Source of the DNA: an uncultured Oscillospiraceae bacterium
Lineage (GTDB): Bacteria; Bacillota; Clostridia; Oscillospirales; Oscillospiraceae
Assembly: GCA_934569215.1 (NCBI GenBank)
Contig: CAKTKF010000048.1
Coordinates: 1-7,217, forward strand
Length of the DNA: 7,217 nt
Direction of reading: 5' to 3'
Part shown: positions 1 through 5,869 of the stretch, piece after piece
Layout: the number at the start of each line of letters is the position of its first letter
Numbering within the stretch: position 1 is the first letter of the stretch
Position numbers and translations under genes: made by a program
Notes under the pieces: generated by a model
Seen by the model: the letters and a program-made list of their open reading frames with translations, nothing else
The model's database searches: none
What the model was told of the DNA's origin: nothing

Positions 1-266
1 TCACCGGCCAGATCAGCGTGGTGACCCATGACGCCACCGCTTACCTGCCCCTCAGCGAGCTGGTGGATCTGGCGGCGGAGCGGGAGCGCATCGCCAAGGA
101 GCTGGAAAAGGCCCGCAACGGCCTGCGGATCACCGAGGGAAAGCTGGCAAACGAGAAGTTTGTGGCCCATGCGCCTGAAAACGTGGTGAACGCCGAGCGG
201 GAGAAAGTTGCCAAGTATCAGGAGCTGATCGCCAAGCTGGAGGAATCCGCCAAGGCCATGGCGTGA
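1..266 (+). CDS. valS: Valyl-tRNA synthetase, C-terminal end (partial)
   Basis: This is the 3' end of a gene that starts before the window; the reading frame is open from base 3 and stops with TGA at 264-266. The visible roughly 87 residues match the C-terminal arm of valyl-tRNA synthetase, which charges tRNA-Val in the cytoplasm. The segment begins with a strand-like stretch ending in LPLSELVDLAAE. It continues as a highly charged heptad-type coiled coil with the family hallmarks GKLANEKFVAHAP and NVV.AEREK. In the family this arm contacts the tRNA outside the catalytic core, so the Rossmann and anticodon-binding domains lie upstream and cannot be judged here. A strong terminator follows within 20 bases, so this gene ends its own transcript. 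The assignment rests on motif recognition and is quite secure. Confidence 0.93.
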   Translation, partial: TGQISVVTHDATAYLPLSELVDLAAERERIAKELEKARNGLRITEGKLANEKFVAHAPENVVNAEREKVAKYQELIAKLEESAKAMA

Positions 267-283
267 TAAAACTACAAAGACCG

Positions 284-318
284 AAGGACGCCCTGCCGAA
301 AAGCAGGGCGTCCTTTTT
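284..318 (+). terminator. Intrinsic terminator after valS
   Basis: A 13-base left arm (284-296, AAGGACGCCCTGC) pairs perfectly with 303-315 around a six-base loop (CGAAAA). The right arm runs into a T tract ending at 318. GC-rich stem plus U tract is the textbook Rho-independent terminator. It separates valS from the downstream operon. Confidence 0.95.
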
Positions 319-423
319 GCAGGAGTGAACCAGAAAAACCGCGGAAATCCGCCAAATTCCGTCAAAATGCCGGACAGCCAAACTGCACACGGAAAAGGTC
401 GTACCTCTTGTGCAAAAAGACCC

Positions 424-452
424 TTGACAGGAGGCGCGGCTCATGGTATCCT
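424..452 (+). promoter_or_regulatory. Promoter of the pyrC-rnhB operon (-35/extended -10)
   Basis: A perfect TTGACA (424-429) is followed after exactly 17 bases by TATCCT (447-452), preceded by TG at 444-445, giving the extended -10 pattern TGnTATnnT. The predicted transcription start is near 459. The 105 bases between the valS terminator and this box (319-423) show nothing else clear beyond an A-rich patch just upstream (around 413-420). No attenuator or PyrR-type leader is evident in the short predicted leader of about 30 bases. Inferred from sequence only. Confidence 0.8.
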
Positions 453-475
453 ATCGAAAGTTTAGAGATTTTTGG

Positions 476-482
476 AAAGGAG
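476..482 (+). promoter_or_regulatory. Ribosome binding site deciding the pyrC start
   Basis: AAAGGAG lies 8 bases before GTG491 and 14 bases before ATG497. It also lies downstream of the -10 box that contains the upstream in-frame ATG443. This supports starting at 491 or 497, not 443. Confidence 0.75.
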
Positions 483-490
483 CGATCCTC

Positions 491-1732
491 GTGGCGATGG
501 TATTTAAAAATACGCAGGTGTTCCGGAACGGCGTTTTCTCCCGCAGCGATGTTTCTGTTTCTTTGGGCGGTGGTGTTTCTCCCATTGGCGTTGATGCTTC
601 CTCTTTCGTGATTCTACCCGGTTTCGTTGATGTTCATGTGCATCTTCGGGAGCCGGGTTTTTCTTATAAGGAAACCATCCGCAGCGGCTCTTTAGCGGCG
701 GCCCATGGCGGCTATACCGTGGTGTGTGCCATGCCGAACCTGAACCCGGTGCCGGACAGCCTGGAAAACCTCCGACCGGAGCTGGATGCCATCGAAAAGG
801 ACGCGGTGGTGCGGGTCCTGCCCTACGGCGCGATTACGCAGGGGGAAAAGGGGGAGACGCTGGCGGATCTGGAAGCCATGGCCCCCTATGTAGTGGCTTT
901 CTCCGATGACGGCAAGGGTGTCCAGAACCCGGACAGGATGCGGGAGGCCATGAAGCGCGCCAAGGCGCTGGGCAAGCTGATTGTGGCGCATTGCGAGGAC
1001 AACAGCCTGCTGCACGGCGGCTATATCCACGACGGCGCTTACGCCAAAGCTCATGGCCACCGGGGTATCTGCTCCGAGAGCGAGTGGCGGCCCATCCAGC
1101 GGGATCTGGAGCTGGTGCGGGAGACGGGCTGCGGCTACCACGTCTGCCACATTTCCACGAAGGAGAGCGTAGCGCTGATTCGCAAGGCCAAGGCGGAGGG
1201 GCTGAACGTCACCTGTGAGACCGGTCCGCATTACCTGCTGCTGGACGATTCCATGCTGGAAGAGGACGGCCGTTTCAAAATGAATCCGCCCATCCGGTGC
1301 AAGGCCGACCGGGAAGCCCTGCTGGAAGGGCTGGCGGACGGCACCATCGACATGATCGCAACAGATCACGCCCCCCACAGCCCGGAGGAAAAAAGCCGGG
1401 GACTGGAAAAGAGCGCCATGGGCATTGTGGGACTGGAAACGGCGTTTTCTCTGGTGTATACTGGTCTGGTAAAGACCGGCATCATTTCCATGAACCGCCT
1501 GATGGAGCTGCTGCACAAATTTTACCCTCAGACCCTGCTGGAGCGATACAAGGTGGAAGCGCCGGAGGGGACGCCCGGCTGGCAGCTGCTGGAAATGGCC
1601 GGAAGGAAGCGGGGGTATCTGGTCTCCGGCGGGGAAGTGAACACCGAACGGATGGCAAAAGTCCTGCTGGATGAATTCAGAAGCGGAAAATTGGGTAATT
1701 TTACTCTGGAAATGCCGGAGGATATGGTATGA
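491..1732 (+). CDS. pyrC: Dihydroorotase with a YlqF-derived C-terminal tail (chimeric)
   Basis: Dihydroorotase interconverts carbamoyl-aspartate and dihydroorotate in pyrimidine synthesis in the cytoplasm. Numbering from GTG491 (413 residues), all class I metal-site residues are visible: HVH in DVHVHLREPG (49, 51), Asp139 in FSDDG, His167 in VAHCED, His220 in CHIST and Asp292 in ATDHAPH. Asn83 in MPNLNP and His296 are likely substrate contacts. After about residue 338 the family pattern stops. The usual last barrel elements and the C-terminal part of the beta domain are absent, replaced by about 73 residues of YlqF type. GTG491 has the best-spaced Shine-Dalgarno; ATG497 gives the more family-like start MVFKN and is nearly as likely. 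The in-frame ATG443 sits in the -10 box and is rejected. First gene of the operon; its TGA overlaps the rnhB start. Whether the chimera is an active dihydroorotase is unknown. Confidence 0.88.
   Translation: MAMVFKNTQVFRNGVFSRSDVSVSLGGGVSPIGVDASSFVILPGFVDVHVHLREPGFSYKETIRSGSLAAAHGGYTVVCAMPNLNPVPDSLENLRPELDAIEKDAVVRVLPYGAITQGEKGETLADLEAMAPYVVAFSDDGKGVQNPDRMREAMKRAKALGKLIVAHCEDNSLLHGGYIHDGAYAKAHGHRGICSESEWRPIQRDLELVRETGCGYHVCHISTKESVALIRKAKAEGLNVTCETGPHYLLLDDSMLEEDGRFKMNPPIRCKADREALLEGLADGTIDMIATDHAPHSPEEKSRGLEKSAMGIVGLETAFSLVYTGLVKTGIISMNRLMELLHKFYPQTLLERYKVEAPEGTPGWQLLEMAGRKRGYLVSGGEVNTERMAKVLLDEFRSGKLGNFTLEMPEDMV
1517..1732 (+). pseudogene. ylqF: Remnant of ylqF (rbgA) 3' end, fused in frame to pyrC
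   Basis: The last roughly 72 codons of the dihydroorotase frame match the C-terminal helical domain of the ribosome-assembly GTPase YlqF/RbgA, not dihydroorotase. Recognisable elements are YPQTLLERYK, GRKRGYLVSGGEVNTER and LLDEFRSGKLGNFTLE, closely like the GRKRG...SGG...RSGKLG..(T/S)LE ending of clostridial YlqF. In many Firmicutes ylqF lies directly upstream of rnhB, exactly as here. The circularly permuted GTPase domain (about 200 residues with its G motifs) is missing, so this piece cannot be a working YlqF. The junction lies around 1499-1523 and is in frame. Origin may be a real deletion fusing two neighbouring genes, or an assembly join. Identification comes from remembered family sequence, not a search. 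Confidence 0.78.
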
Positions 1733-2343
1733 GCGACGGAAAAATGTGGGAAATTGAAGATGGATTCTTTTCCGGCGGCGTGGGGACGATCTGCGGCGTG
1801 GACGAGGCGGGGCGCGGGCCGCTGGCTGGCCCTGTGTACGCGGCGGCGGTGATTTTGCCGCCCCATCTGGATATCCCCGGCCTGACGGACAGTAAAAAAC
1901 TGACGGACAAAAAACGCCGGGAGCTGTTCCCCATCATTCAGGAACAGGCAATCGCCTACGGGATCGGCTTTGCCACGGAGAAGGAAATCGACGAGATCAA
2001 TATTTTGCAGGCCACGTTTCTTGCCATGGGGCGGGCGCTTGCGCAGCTTGCCGTAAAGCCCGACCTTGTTCTGATCGACGGAAACCGGGAAAAGGATTTC
2101 GGGCTACCTGTGAAAACCGTGGTCAAGGGGGACAGTCTCAGCGCCAATATTGCCGCGGCGTCGGTGCTTGCCAAGGTTTCCCGGGACGACTTTATGCTGG
2201 AAATGGCGAAGCAGTACCCCGAGTACGGTTTTGACATCCACAAGGGCTATCCTACCCGGGCGCATTACGACGCCCTCCGCGCCTATGGCGCTTGTCCCAT
2301 TCACCGGATGAGCTTCCTCAAAAAGTTCTATGGGGAAAAGTAA
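1729..2343 (+). CDS. rnhB: Ribonuclease HII
   Basis: RNase HII cleaves the RNA strand of RNA:DNA hybrids and removes misincorporated ribonucleotides from DNA. The 204-residue protein is of normal family length and starts the core with GVDEAGRGPLAGPV. The four catalytic acids are present as Asp25, Glu26, Asp117 (LIDGN) and Asp135 (KGDS); their spacings (92 and 18 residues) equal those of the E. coli enzyme. The stretch NIAAASVLAKVSRD and the C-terminal YGFDIHKGYPT...H, a family signature, are intact. The start ATG overlaps the preceding TGA (ATGA), with GGAGG at 1717-1721 seven bases upstream, so translation is probably coupled to pyrC. Its position right after the ylqF tail reproduces the common Firmicutes ylqF-rnhB order. 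Confidence 0.97.
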   Translation: MSDGKMWEIEDGFFSGGVGTICGVDEAGRGPLAGPVYAAAVILPPHLDIPGLTDSKKLTDKKRRELFPIIQEQAIAYGIGFATEKEIDEINILQATFLAMGRALAQLAVKPDLVLIDGNREKDFGLPVKTVVKGDSLSANIAAASVLAKVSRDDFMLEMAKQYPEYGFDIHKGYPTRAHYDALRAYGACPIHRMSFLKKFYGEK

Positions 2344-2695
2344 GCTGACAGGCGCTTGGGGCGAAGCGCTGGCGGCGGAATATCTGCGGAAAAAGCGGTA
2401 TACCGTCGTGGCCAGCGGATACCGCTGCCGGTTCGGGGAAATCGATTTGATCGTCAAAAACAAAGCGTTTTTGGTATTTGTGGAGGTAAAACTTCGGAAA
2501 TCGGCGGATTTTGCCCGGGCGATGGAGTATGTCGACCGGAAAAAGCAGGACAGGATCCGCACCACCGCCGCGCTGTATTTATCCGAAACCCCTACGGATT
2601 TGCAGCCCAGGTTTGACGTTATTGAAATCTATGCACCGGATGGAACCCAGACGCTTCACCCGGAAATTCACCATTTGGAGGATGCCTTTCAATGA
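2330..2695 (+). CDS. yraN: YraN family (UPF0102) nuclease-like protein
   Basis: A small 121-residue protein of the UPF0102/YraN family, commonly found next to rnhB. Family hallmarks are the N-terminal G.WGEALAAEYL with Glu12, then RFGEIDLIV (Glu37, Asp39), FVEVK (Glu52, Lys54) and RFDVIEI (94-100). The D...ExK arrangement is that of the restriction-endonuclease-like fold, so a nuclease or Holliday-junction-type activity has been suggested for the family, but its biological role is not settled. The start ATG lies inside the end of rnhB, giving a 14-base out-of-frame overlap, with no strong Shine-Dalgarno in front. Translation therefore probably depends on ribosomes finishing rnhB. The stop overlaps the next start (ATGA). 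Confidence 0.92.
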   Translation: MGKSKLTGAWGEALAAEYLRKKRYTVVASGYRCRFGEIDLIVKNKAFLVFVEVKLRKSADFARAMEYVDRKKQDRIRTTAALYLSETPTDLQPRFDVIEIYAPDGTQTLHPEIHHLEDAFQ

Positions 2696-3657
2696 ATTTT
2701 CCTGTGATTGATCTGCACTGTGACACGGTTCTGGCACTTTTGGGCGACGACATGAACCAGGCGGGCAGCCTGCGGAAGAACGACTTCCATATCGACCTGG
2801 AGCGGGCGTCCCGGCTGGGGGGCTATGCCCAGTGCTTCGCCTGTTTCACCACGCCCTTTATGGAGAAACGTCATCATGTGTCGCCCGTCGTCGCTTTTGA
2901 GCGGGAAATCGCCACGCTTCAGCGGGAAATAGACAAGAACAAGGATTTGATCTCCATTGCCTATTCCCCGAAGGAAATTGAAGAAAACCGGAAAAACGGG
3001 AAGATGTCCGCCATCCTGACGTTGGAAGGGACGGCGGGAATCGGATACGACCCGGAGCTGCTGAGCAGTCTTTGGCTCATCGGCTTCCGTATCTCTAGCC
3101 TCGGTTGGAACGAAAAGAATCCCCTCACCGGCTCCCATGAGACCGGCGGCGGATTGACCGATCAGGGGCGGGCGTATGTGGAAGAAGCCCAGCGCTTGGG
3201 AATGCTGATCGATGTCAGCCATATCAGCGACGAGGGCTTCTGGGATATTATGGATATCACCCAGGCTCCCATCGTTGCCACCCATTCCAACAGCCGCGCT
3301 GTCTGGAACAACAGCCGCAACCTGACGGACGATATGTTCCGCGCCATCGTCCAGACCGGCGGCGTGGCCGGGTACAACGTCTGCGCGGAGTTCACCGGGG
3401 AGAAGCCCACCTTGGACACCATGTGCGACCATATTCTTCATTTTATGGAGCTTGACCCCAGTGGAAAGCACATTGCCCTGGGCGGCGATCTGGACGGAAT
3501 TTCCGAAATGCCCGCCGGGTTTGAGGGCGTCCAGAGCTGGCCTGCCCTTGCCCAGCGTCTGCTGGAGCGCGGGTTGGATGAAAAGACGGTGGGCAACATT
3601 TTCTGGAACAATGCCATTGGAGTGATGGAATGTGCTGTATGTGACCACGCGAAATAA
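2692..3657 (+). CDS. Membrane dipeptidase-like metallopeptidase (M19)
   Basis: A 321-residue member of peptidase family M19 (renal/microsomal dipeptidase type), which hydrolyses dipeptides, including some containing D-residues, with a binuclear zinc site. The metal-site pattern is complete: His9 and Asp11 in DLHCDT, Glu112 in LTLEGT, His177 in DVSHIS, His198 in ATHSNS, and an aspartate in GGDLDG (266 or 268). There is no signal peptide or membrane segment, so the bacterial protein is probably cytoplasmic despite the family name. GGAGG at 2677-2681 lies ten bases before the ATG, which overlaps the yraN stop. Substrate is not deducible; a role in peptide or peptidoglycan-fragment recycling is plausible given the SleB-like gene two positions downstream. 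The 3' end overlaps the next gene by 26 bases. Confidence 0.93.
   Translation: MNFPVIDLHCDTVLALLGDDMNQAGSLRKNDFHIDLERASRLGGYAQCFACFTTPFMEKRHHVSPVVAFEREIATLQREIDKNKDLISIAYSPKEIEENRKNGKMSAILTLEGTAGIGYDPELLSSLWLIGFRISSLGWNEKNPLTGSHETGGGLTDQGRAYVEEAQRLGMLIDVSHISDEGFWDIMDITQAPIVATHSNSRAVWNNSRNLTDDMFRAIVQTGGVAGYNVCAEFTGEKPTLDTMCDHILHFMELDPSGKHIALGGDLDGISEMPAGFEGVQSWPALAQRLLERGLDEKTVGNIFWNNAIGVMECAVCDHAK
3619..3622 (+). promoter_or_regulatory. Ribosome binding site for the ThrC-like gene
   Basis: GGAG lies inside the M19 coding region, nine bases before GTG3632. It supports the non-ATG start and the 26-base gene overlap. A nearby ATG at 3630 is in a different frame. Confidence 0.6.
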
Positions 3658-4660
3658 CCGGGACGCCTACACCGCCCAGCGTGTCCTGCGGGAAAACCGG
3701 GGGCCGGACGGCGGACTGTATGTGCCGTTCCGGGAGCCTGTTTTTTCCCGGGAGGAGATCGACGCGCTGAAGGGAAAATCCTTTCATCAGTGCGTTGCCG
3801 AAGTGCTGAACCGGCTGTTCAACACGAAGCTGACCCGGTGGGATGTGGAATTCTGCGTCGGGCGCTATCCCGTCCGGTTAGTGAACCTGCCCCAGCGGAT
3901 CATTGCCGGGGAGTGCTGGCACAACCCAGAATGGACGTTTGACCATTTGGTACACATTCTGGGGGAGCAGCTGCGGGGCGGCTGCCCGGGTGCAGACGGC
4001 GGCTGGGCGAAAACCGCCGTGGGAATCGCCGTGCTGTTCGGCATTTTCGGCGAGCTTGCCCGGGCGGGAATTACGGAGCATGAAAAGCGCGTGGATATTT
4101 CCGTGGTGTGCGGCAATTTTGACCTGCCCATGAGCGCATGGTACGCTCGGGCGTGGGGGCTGCCCATCGGGAATATTATCTGCTGCTGCAACGAAAACGG
4201 GAATCTGTGGAATCTGATCCATCACGGTCAGTTCCGCACGGACACCGTTAGTGTTCCTACCGGTACGCCGGAAGCGGATGTGACGCTGCCTGCGGGGCTG
4301 GAACGATTGATTTATGCCTGCGGCGGCCTGCCGGAGGTGGACATTTATCTGGATGCCTGCCGCCGGGGTGGGATGTATTGCCCGAGAGACAGCGTACTTT
4401 CCCGGTTGGGAGAGGGGCTGGATATTAGTGTGGTCAGCAGCCGCCGGATGATCTCTACCATTTCCGGTATTCGCGGTTCTGCGGGGTATCTGCTGTCGCC
4501 CTACGCCGCTCTTGCTTACGCGGGACTGCTGGATTTCCGGGGCAGGACAGGGGAGAGCTGCCATGCATTGGTGCTGGCGGAGAAAAGCCCCATCTGCGAT
4601 GCCGGAACGGTAGCGAATGCCCTCGGCGTTTCTGAGGACGCGCTGGAACAATATTTGTAA
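3632..4660 (+). CDS. Threonine-synthase-like protein lacking the PLP lysine (probable pseudoenzyme)
   Basis: The 342-residue product follows the threonine synthase (ThrC) pattern at both ends. The N-terminus has the GL..P....F...EI..L block; the middle aligns ECWHNPEWTFDH with the family PLP motif E.FHGPT.AFKDF; later come a CGNFD vestige of the phosphate-binding GNFG loop (160-164), a GLPI...I.. N.N strand, a HHGQF element and SPYAALAY. However, the PLP Schiff-base lysine is Asp104 (GAC at 3941), and the segment that should carry SGDTG is absent, leaving a protein about 85 residues shorter than E. coli ThrC (428). The C-terminal (T/S)AHPAKF motif is also gone. It is therefore unlikely to make threonine. 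The frame is fully open, with codon use like its neighbours, suggesting a retained but repurposed protein. Function unknown. Start is GTG, overlapping the M19 gene. Confidence 0.8.
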   Translation: MLYVTTRNNRDAYTAQRVLRENRGPDGGLYVPFREPVFSREEIDALKGKSFHQCVAEVLNRLFNTKLTRWDVEFCVGRYPVRLVNLPQRIIAGECWHNPEWTFDHLVHILGEQLRGGCPGADGGWAKTAVGIAVLFGIFGELARAGITEHEKRVDISVVCGNFDLPMSAWYARAWGLPIGNIICCCNENGNLWNLIHHGQFRTDTVSVPTGTPEADVTLPAGLERLIYACGGLPEVDIYLDACRRGGMYCPRDSVLSRLGEGLDISVVSSRRMISTISGIRGSAGYLLSPYAALAYAGLLDFRGRTGESCHALVLAEKSPICDAGTVANALGVSEDALEQYL

Positions 4661-4680
4661 AAGACAGAAATTCCCCCATT

Positions 4681-4685
4681 GGAGG
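4681..4685 (+). promoter_or_regulatory. Ribosome binding site deciding the C39/SleB start
   Basis: GGAGG is placed six bases before ATG4692. An in-frame ATG at 4686 directly abuts it and is too close. In-frame starts farther upstream lie inside the ThrC-like gene. Confidence 0.75.
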
Positions 4686-4691
4686 ATGCAA

Positions 4692-5858
4692 ATGACCCGA
4701 TATATAAAGACAGCCTGCCTGATCGTGGTTATCGCCATTGCGCTGGTATCGGCGGCGTTTTTCTCGTACAAATGCATACGGCAAGCGTCCGTGGATGCCG
4801 CTCCGGAGGAAACGACGGCAGCGGCCGAGACCCAACTGCCGGAGACCGAAGCTGCGACGGTTCCCACGGAGGAAACCGTCCCGGAGGAAACGGCGGCGGA
4901 AACGACTGTGCCGGAGGAGACCGTCCCCGTAGAGACGGAAGCACCGAAGGTTACGATTGATGCGGTTCCTTACTACCATCAGTCGGAATATCCCGACATT
5001 CGGTACGGCAACGGCACGATTGCAACCAGCGGGAGCAGTGTCGCCGCGCTGGCCATGGTTGCGACCTATATGACCGACCATGTCTACAGCCCAGCCGATA
5101 TCGCCGATTACGCGGTGCAGTACGGCGGAAGCCATTACGGGCGGCTGGAAAAGGTGTCCGATCTGATGCAGATTCCCTGGAAACGGGCGCTGAATGTGAA
5201 CGAAGCGCTGAAAGCCGTCCGGGAAGGGAAGGTGGCCATTGCGCTGATGGGGTCGAGGTCGGTGTTTCCGGGAGGAAACCACTTCATTGTCCTGACCGGT
5301 GTGACCGAAGACGGGAAAATCCGGGTGCTTGACCCGGATGACAGGGATTACAGCGCCTGGGGCGTGGGTGAGCTGCTGGAAAACGGCTTCCCCGACGGCA
5401 AGCTGATCGCGGGCTACGAGGGCGCGTGGATCTATGACAAGACGCAGATGCCGGAGGAACCGTTTATCTACGAGCCGGAACCGGCTCCCGAGGAATCCCG
5501 CTATCCCGGCCTGGAGCTGACGGACGCGGAAGTGAAGCTGATGGCCGACCTGATTTTCATGGAAGCACAGAGCGAACCCTTTGAGGGGCAGCAGGCGGTG
5601 GCAGAGGTGATCCTCAACCGCCTGAAATCCGGGAATTTCCAGTCTTCCATCAACAGCATCATATATGCGGAGGATCAGTTTACGGCGGTGAAAAATCTGT
5701 ATCTTGCGCAGCCCGCGGACACCCAGTATAAGGCCGTGGAACGGGCGCTGAACGGGCCGTATGTGCTGCCCGAGGACGTGGTTTTCTACGCGAAATTTGC
5801 CGTAAACAGGAAGATTTGGGGAACGATCGGCTCCCACGTCTTCTGCTACAGCTATTAA
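4692..5858 (+). CDS. Membrane-anchored C39-like (Cys-less) / SleB-like cell wall hydrolase
   Basis: A 388-residue two-domain protein. Residues about 9-25 form one hydrophobic segment after MTRYIKT, an uncleaved anchor or signal peptide, so the rest is probably outside the membrane. Residues about 34-86 are a Pro/Glu/Thr linker. Residues about 88-250 resemble a C39-like peptidase (C39_2): VPYYHQSEYPDIRYGNGTIATSG start, HFIVLTGV (His197), VLDPDD (Asp214). The position of the catalytic Cys is Ser115 in TSGSSVAALAMV, so proteolysis is unlikely and the domain may only bind peptide. After a PEEPFIYEPEPAPEE spacer, residues about 274-388 match the SleB/CwlJ hydrolase_2 family: LIFMEAQSEPFEGQQAVAEVILNR with the expected catalytic glutamate (291), a QF motif, and a terminal HVFCY. 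A peptidoglycan-lytic role in wall remodelling or germination is likely; the target is unknown. Confidence 0.87.
   Translation: MTRYIKTACLIVVIAIALVSAAFFSYKCIRQASVDAAPEETTAAAETQLPETEAATVPTEETVPEETAAETTVPEETVPVETEAPKVTIDAVPYYHQSEYPDIRYGNGTIATSGSSVAALAMVATYMTDHVYSPADIADYAVQYGGSHYGRLEKVSDLMQIPWKRALNVNEALKAVREGKVAIALMGSRSVFPGGNHFIVLTGVTEDGKIRVLDPDDRDYSAWGVGELLENGFPDGKLIAGYEGAWIYDKTQMPEEPFIYEPEPAPEESRYPGLELTDAEVKLMADLIFMEAQSEPFEGQQAVAEVILNRLKSGNFQSSINSIIYAEDQFTAVKNLYLAQPADTQYKAVERALNGPYVLPEDVVFYAKFAVNRKIWGTIGSHVFCYSY
4804..4921 (+). repeat. Imperfect repeats encoding the Pro/Glu/Thr linker
   Basis: The 10-mer CGGAGGAAAC occurs exactly at 4804-4813, 4867-4876 and 4882-4891, and as CGGAGGAGAC at 4912-4921. 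The copies encode repeated EET units with V or A between them, forming the extended linker that follows the membrane segment. Such a repeat could vary in length by slippage or recombination while staying roughly in frame; this is inference. Confidence 0.6.
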
Positions 5859-5864
5859 GGAGGT
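5857..5864 (+). promoter_or_regulatory. Strong ribosome binding site of the metallophosphoesterase gene
   Basis: AAGGAGGT, a near-perfect anti-16S match, overlaps the TAA stop of the preceding gene (5856-5858) and ends a few bases before ATG5870. It rules out the longer in-frame start at 5816, which lies inside the upstream gene. Confidence 0.9.
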
Positions 5865-5869
5865 GTTCC

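Noticed and set aside
342..353. Short inverted repeat GCGGAAATCCGC upstream of the pyrC promoter
   Set aside because: Only a four-pair stem with a four-base loop; such motifs arise easily by chance in GC-rich DNA, and it is too far upstream to be an attenuator.
443..490. N-terminal extension of dihydroorotase from ATG443
   Set aside because: The ATG lies within the promoter, no Shine-Dalgarno precedes it suitably, and the extra 16 residues are not family-like.
692..1516. 274-codon open frame on the - strand opposite pyrC
   Set aside because: It lies wholly inside the dihydroorotase coding sequence whose catalytic motifs are intact, and the product is His/Gln/Arg-rich with no motif.
2689..3648. 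319-codon open frame on the - strand opposite the M19 dipeptidase
   Set aside because: It coincides almost exactly with the M19 gene, which has all metal-site motifs. The antisense product has no recognisable domain.
3878..4867. 329-codon open frame on the - strand opposite the ThrC-like gene
   Set aside because: It spans a gene boundary on the + strand and has a biased composition without motifs, so it is a shadow frame.
4455..5837. 460-codon open frame on the - strand opposite the ThrC-like end and the C39/SleB gene
   Set aside because: It is the mirror of GC-rich third codon positions in a well-supported + strand gene. The translation is Arg/His/Gly-rich with no family motif and no ribosome binding site fits it.
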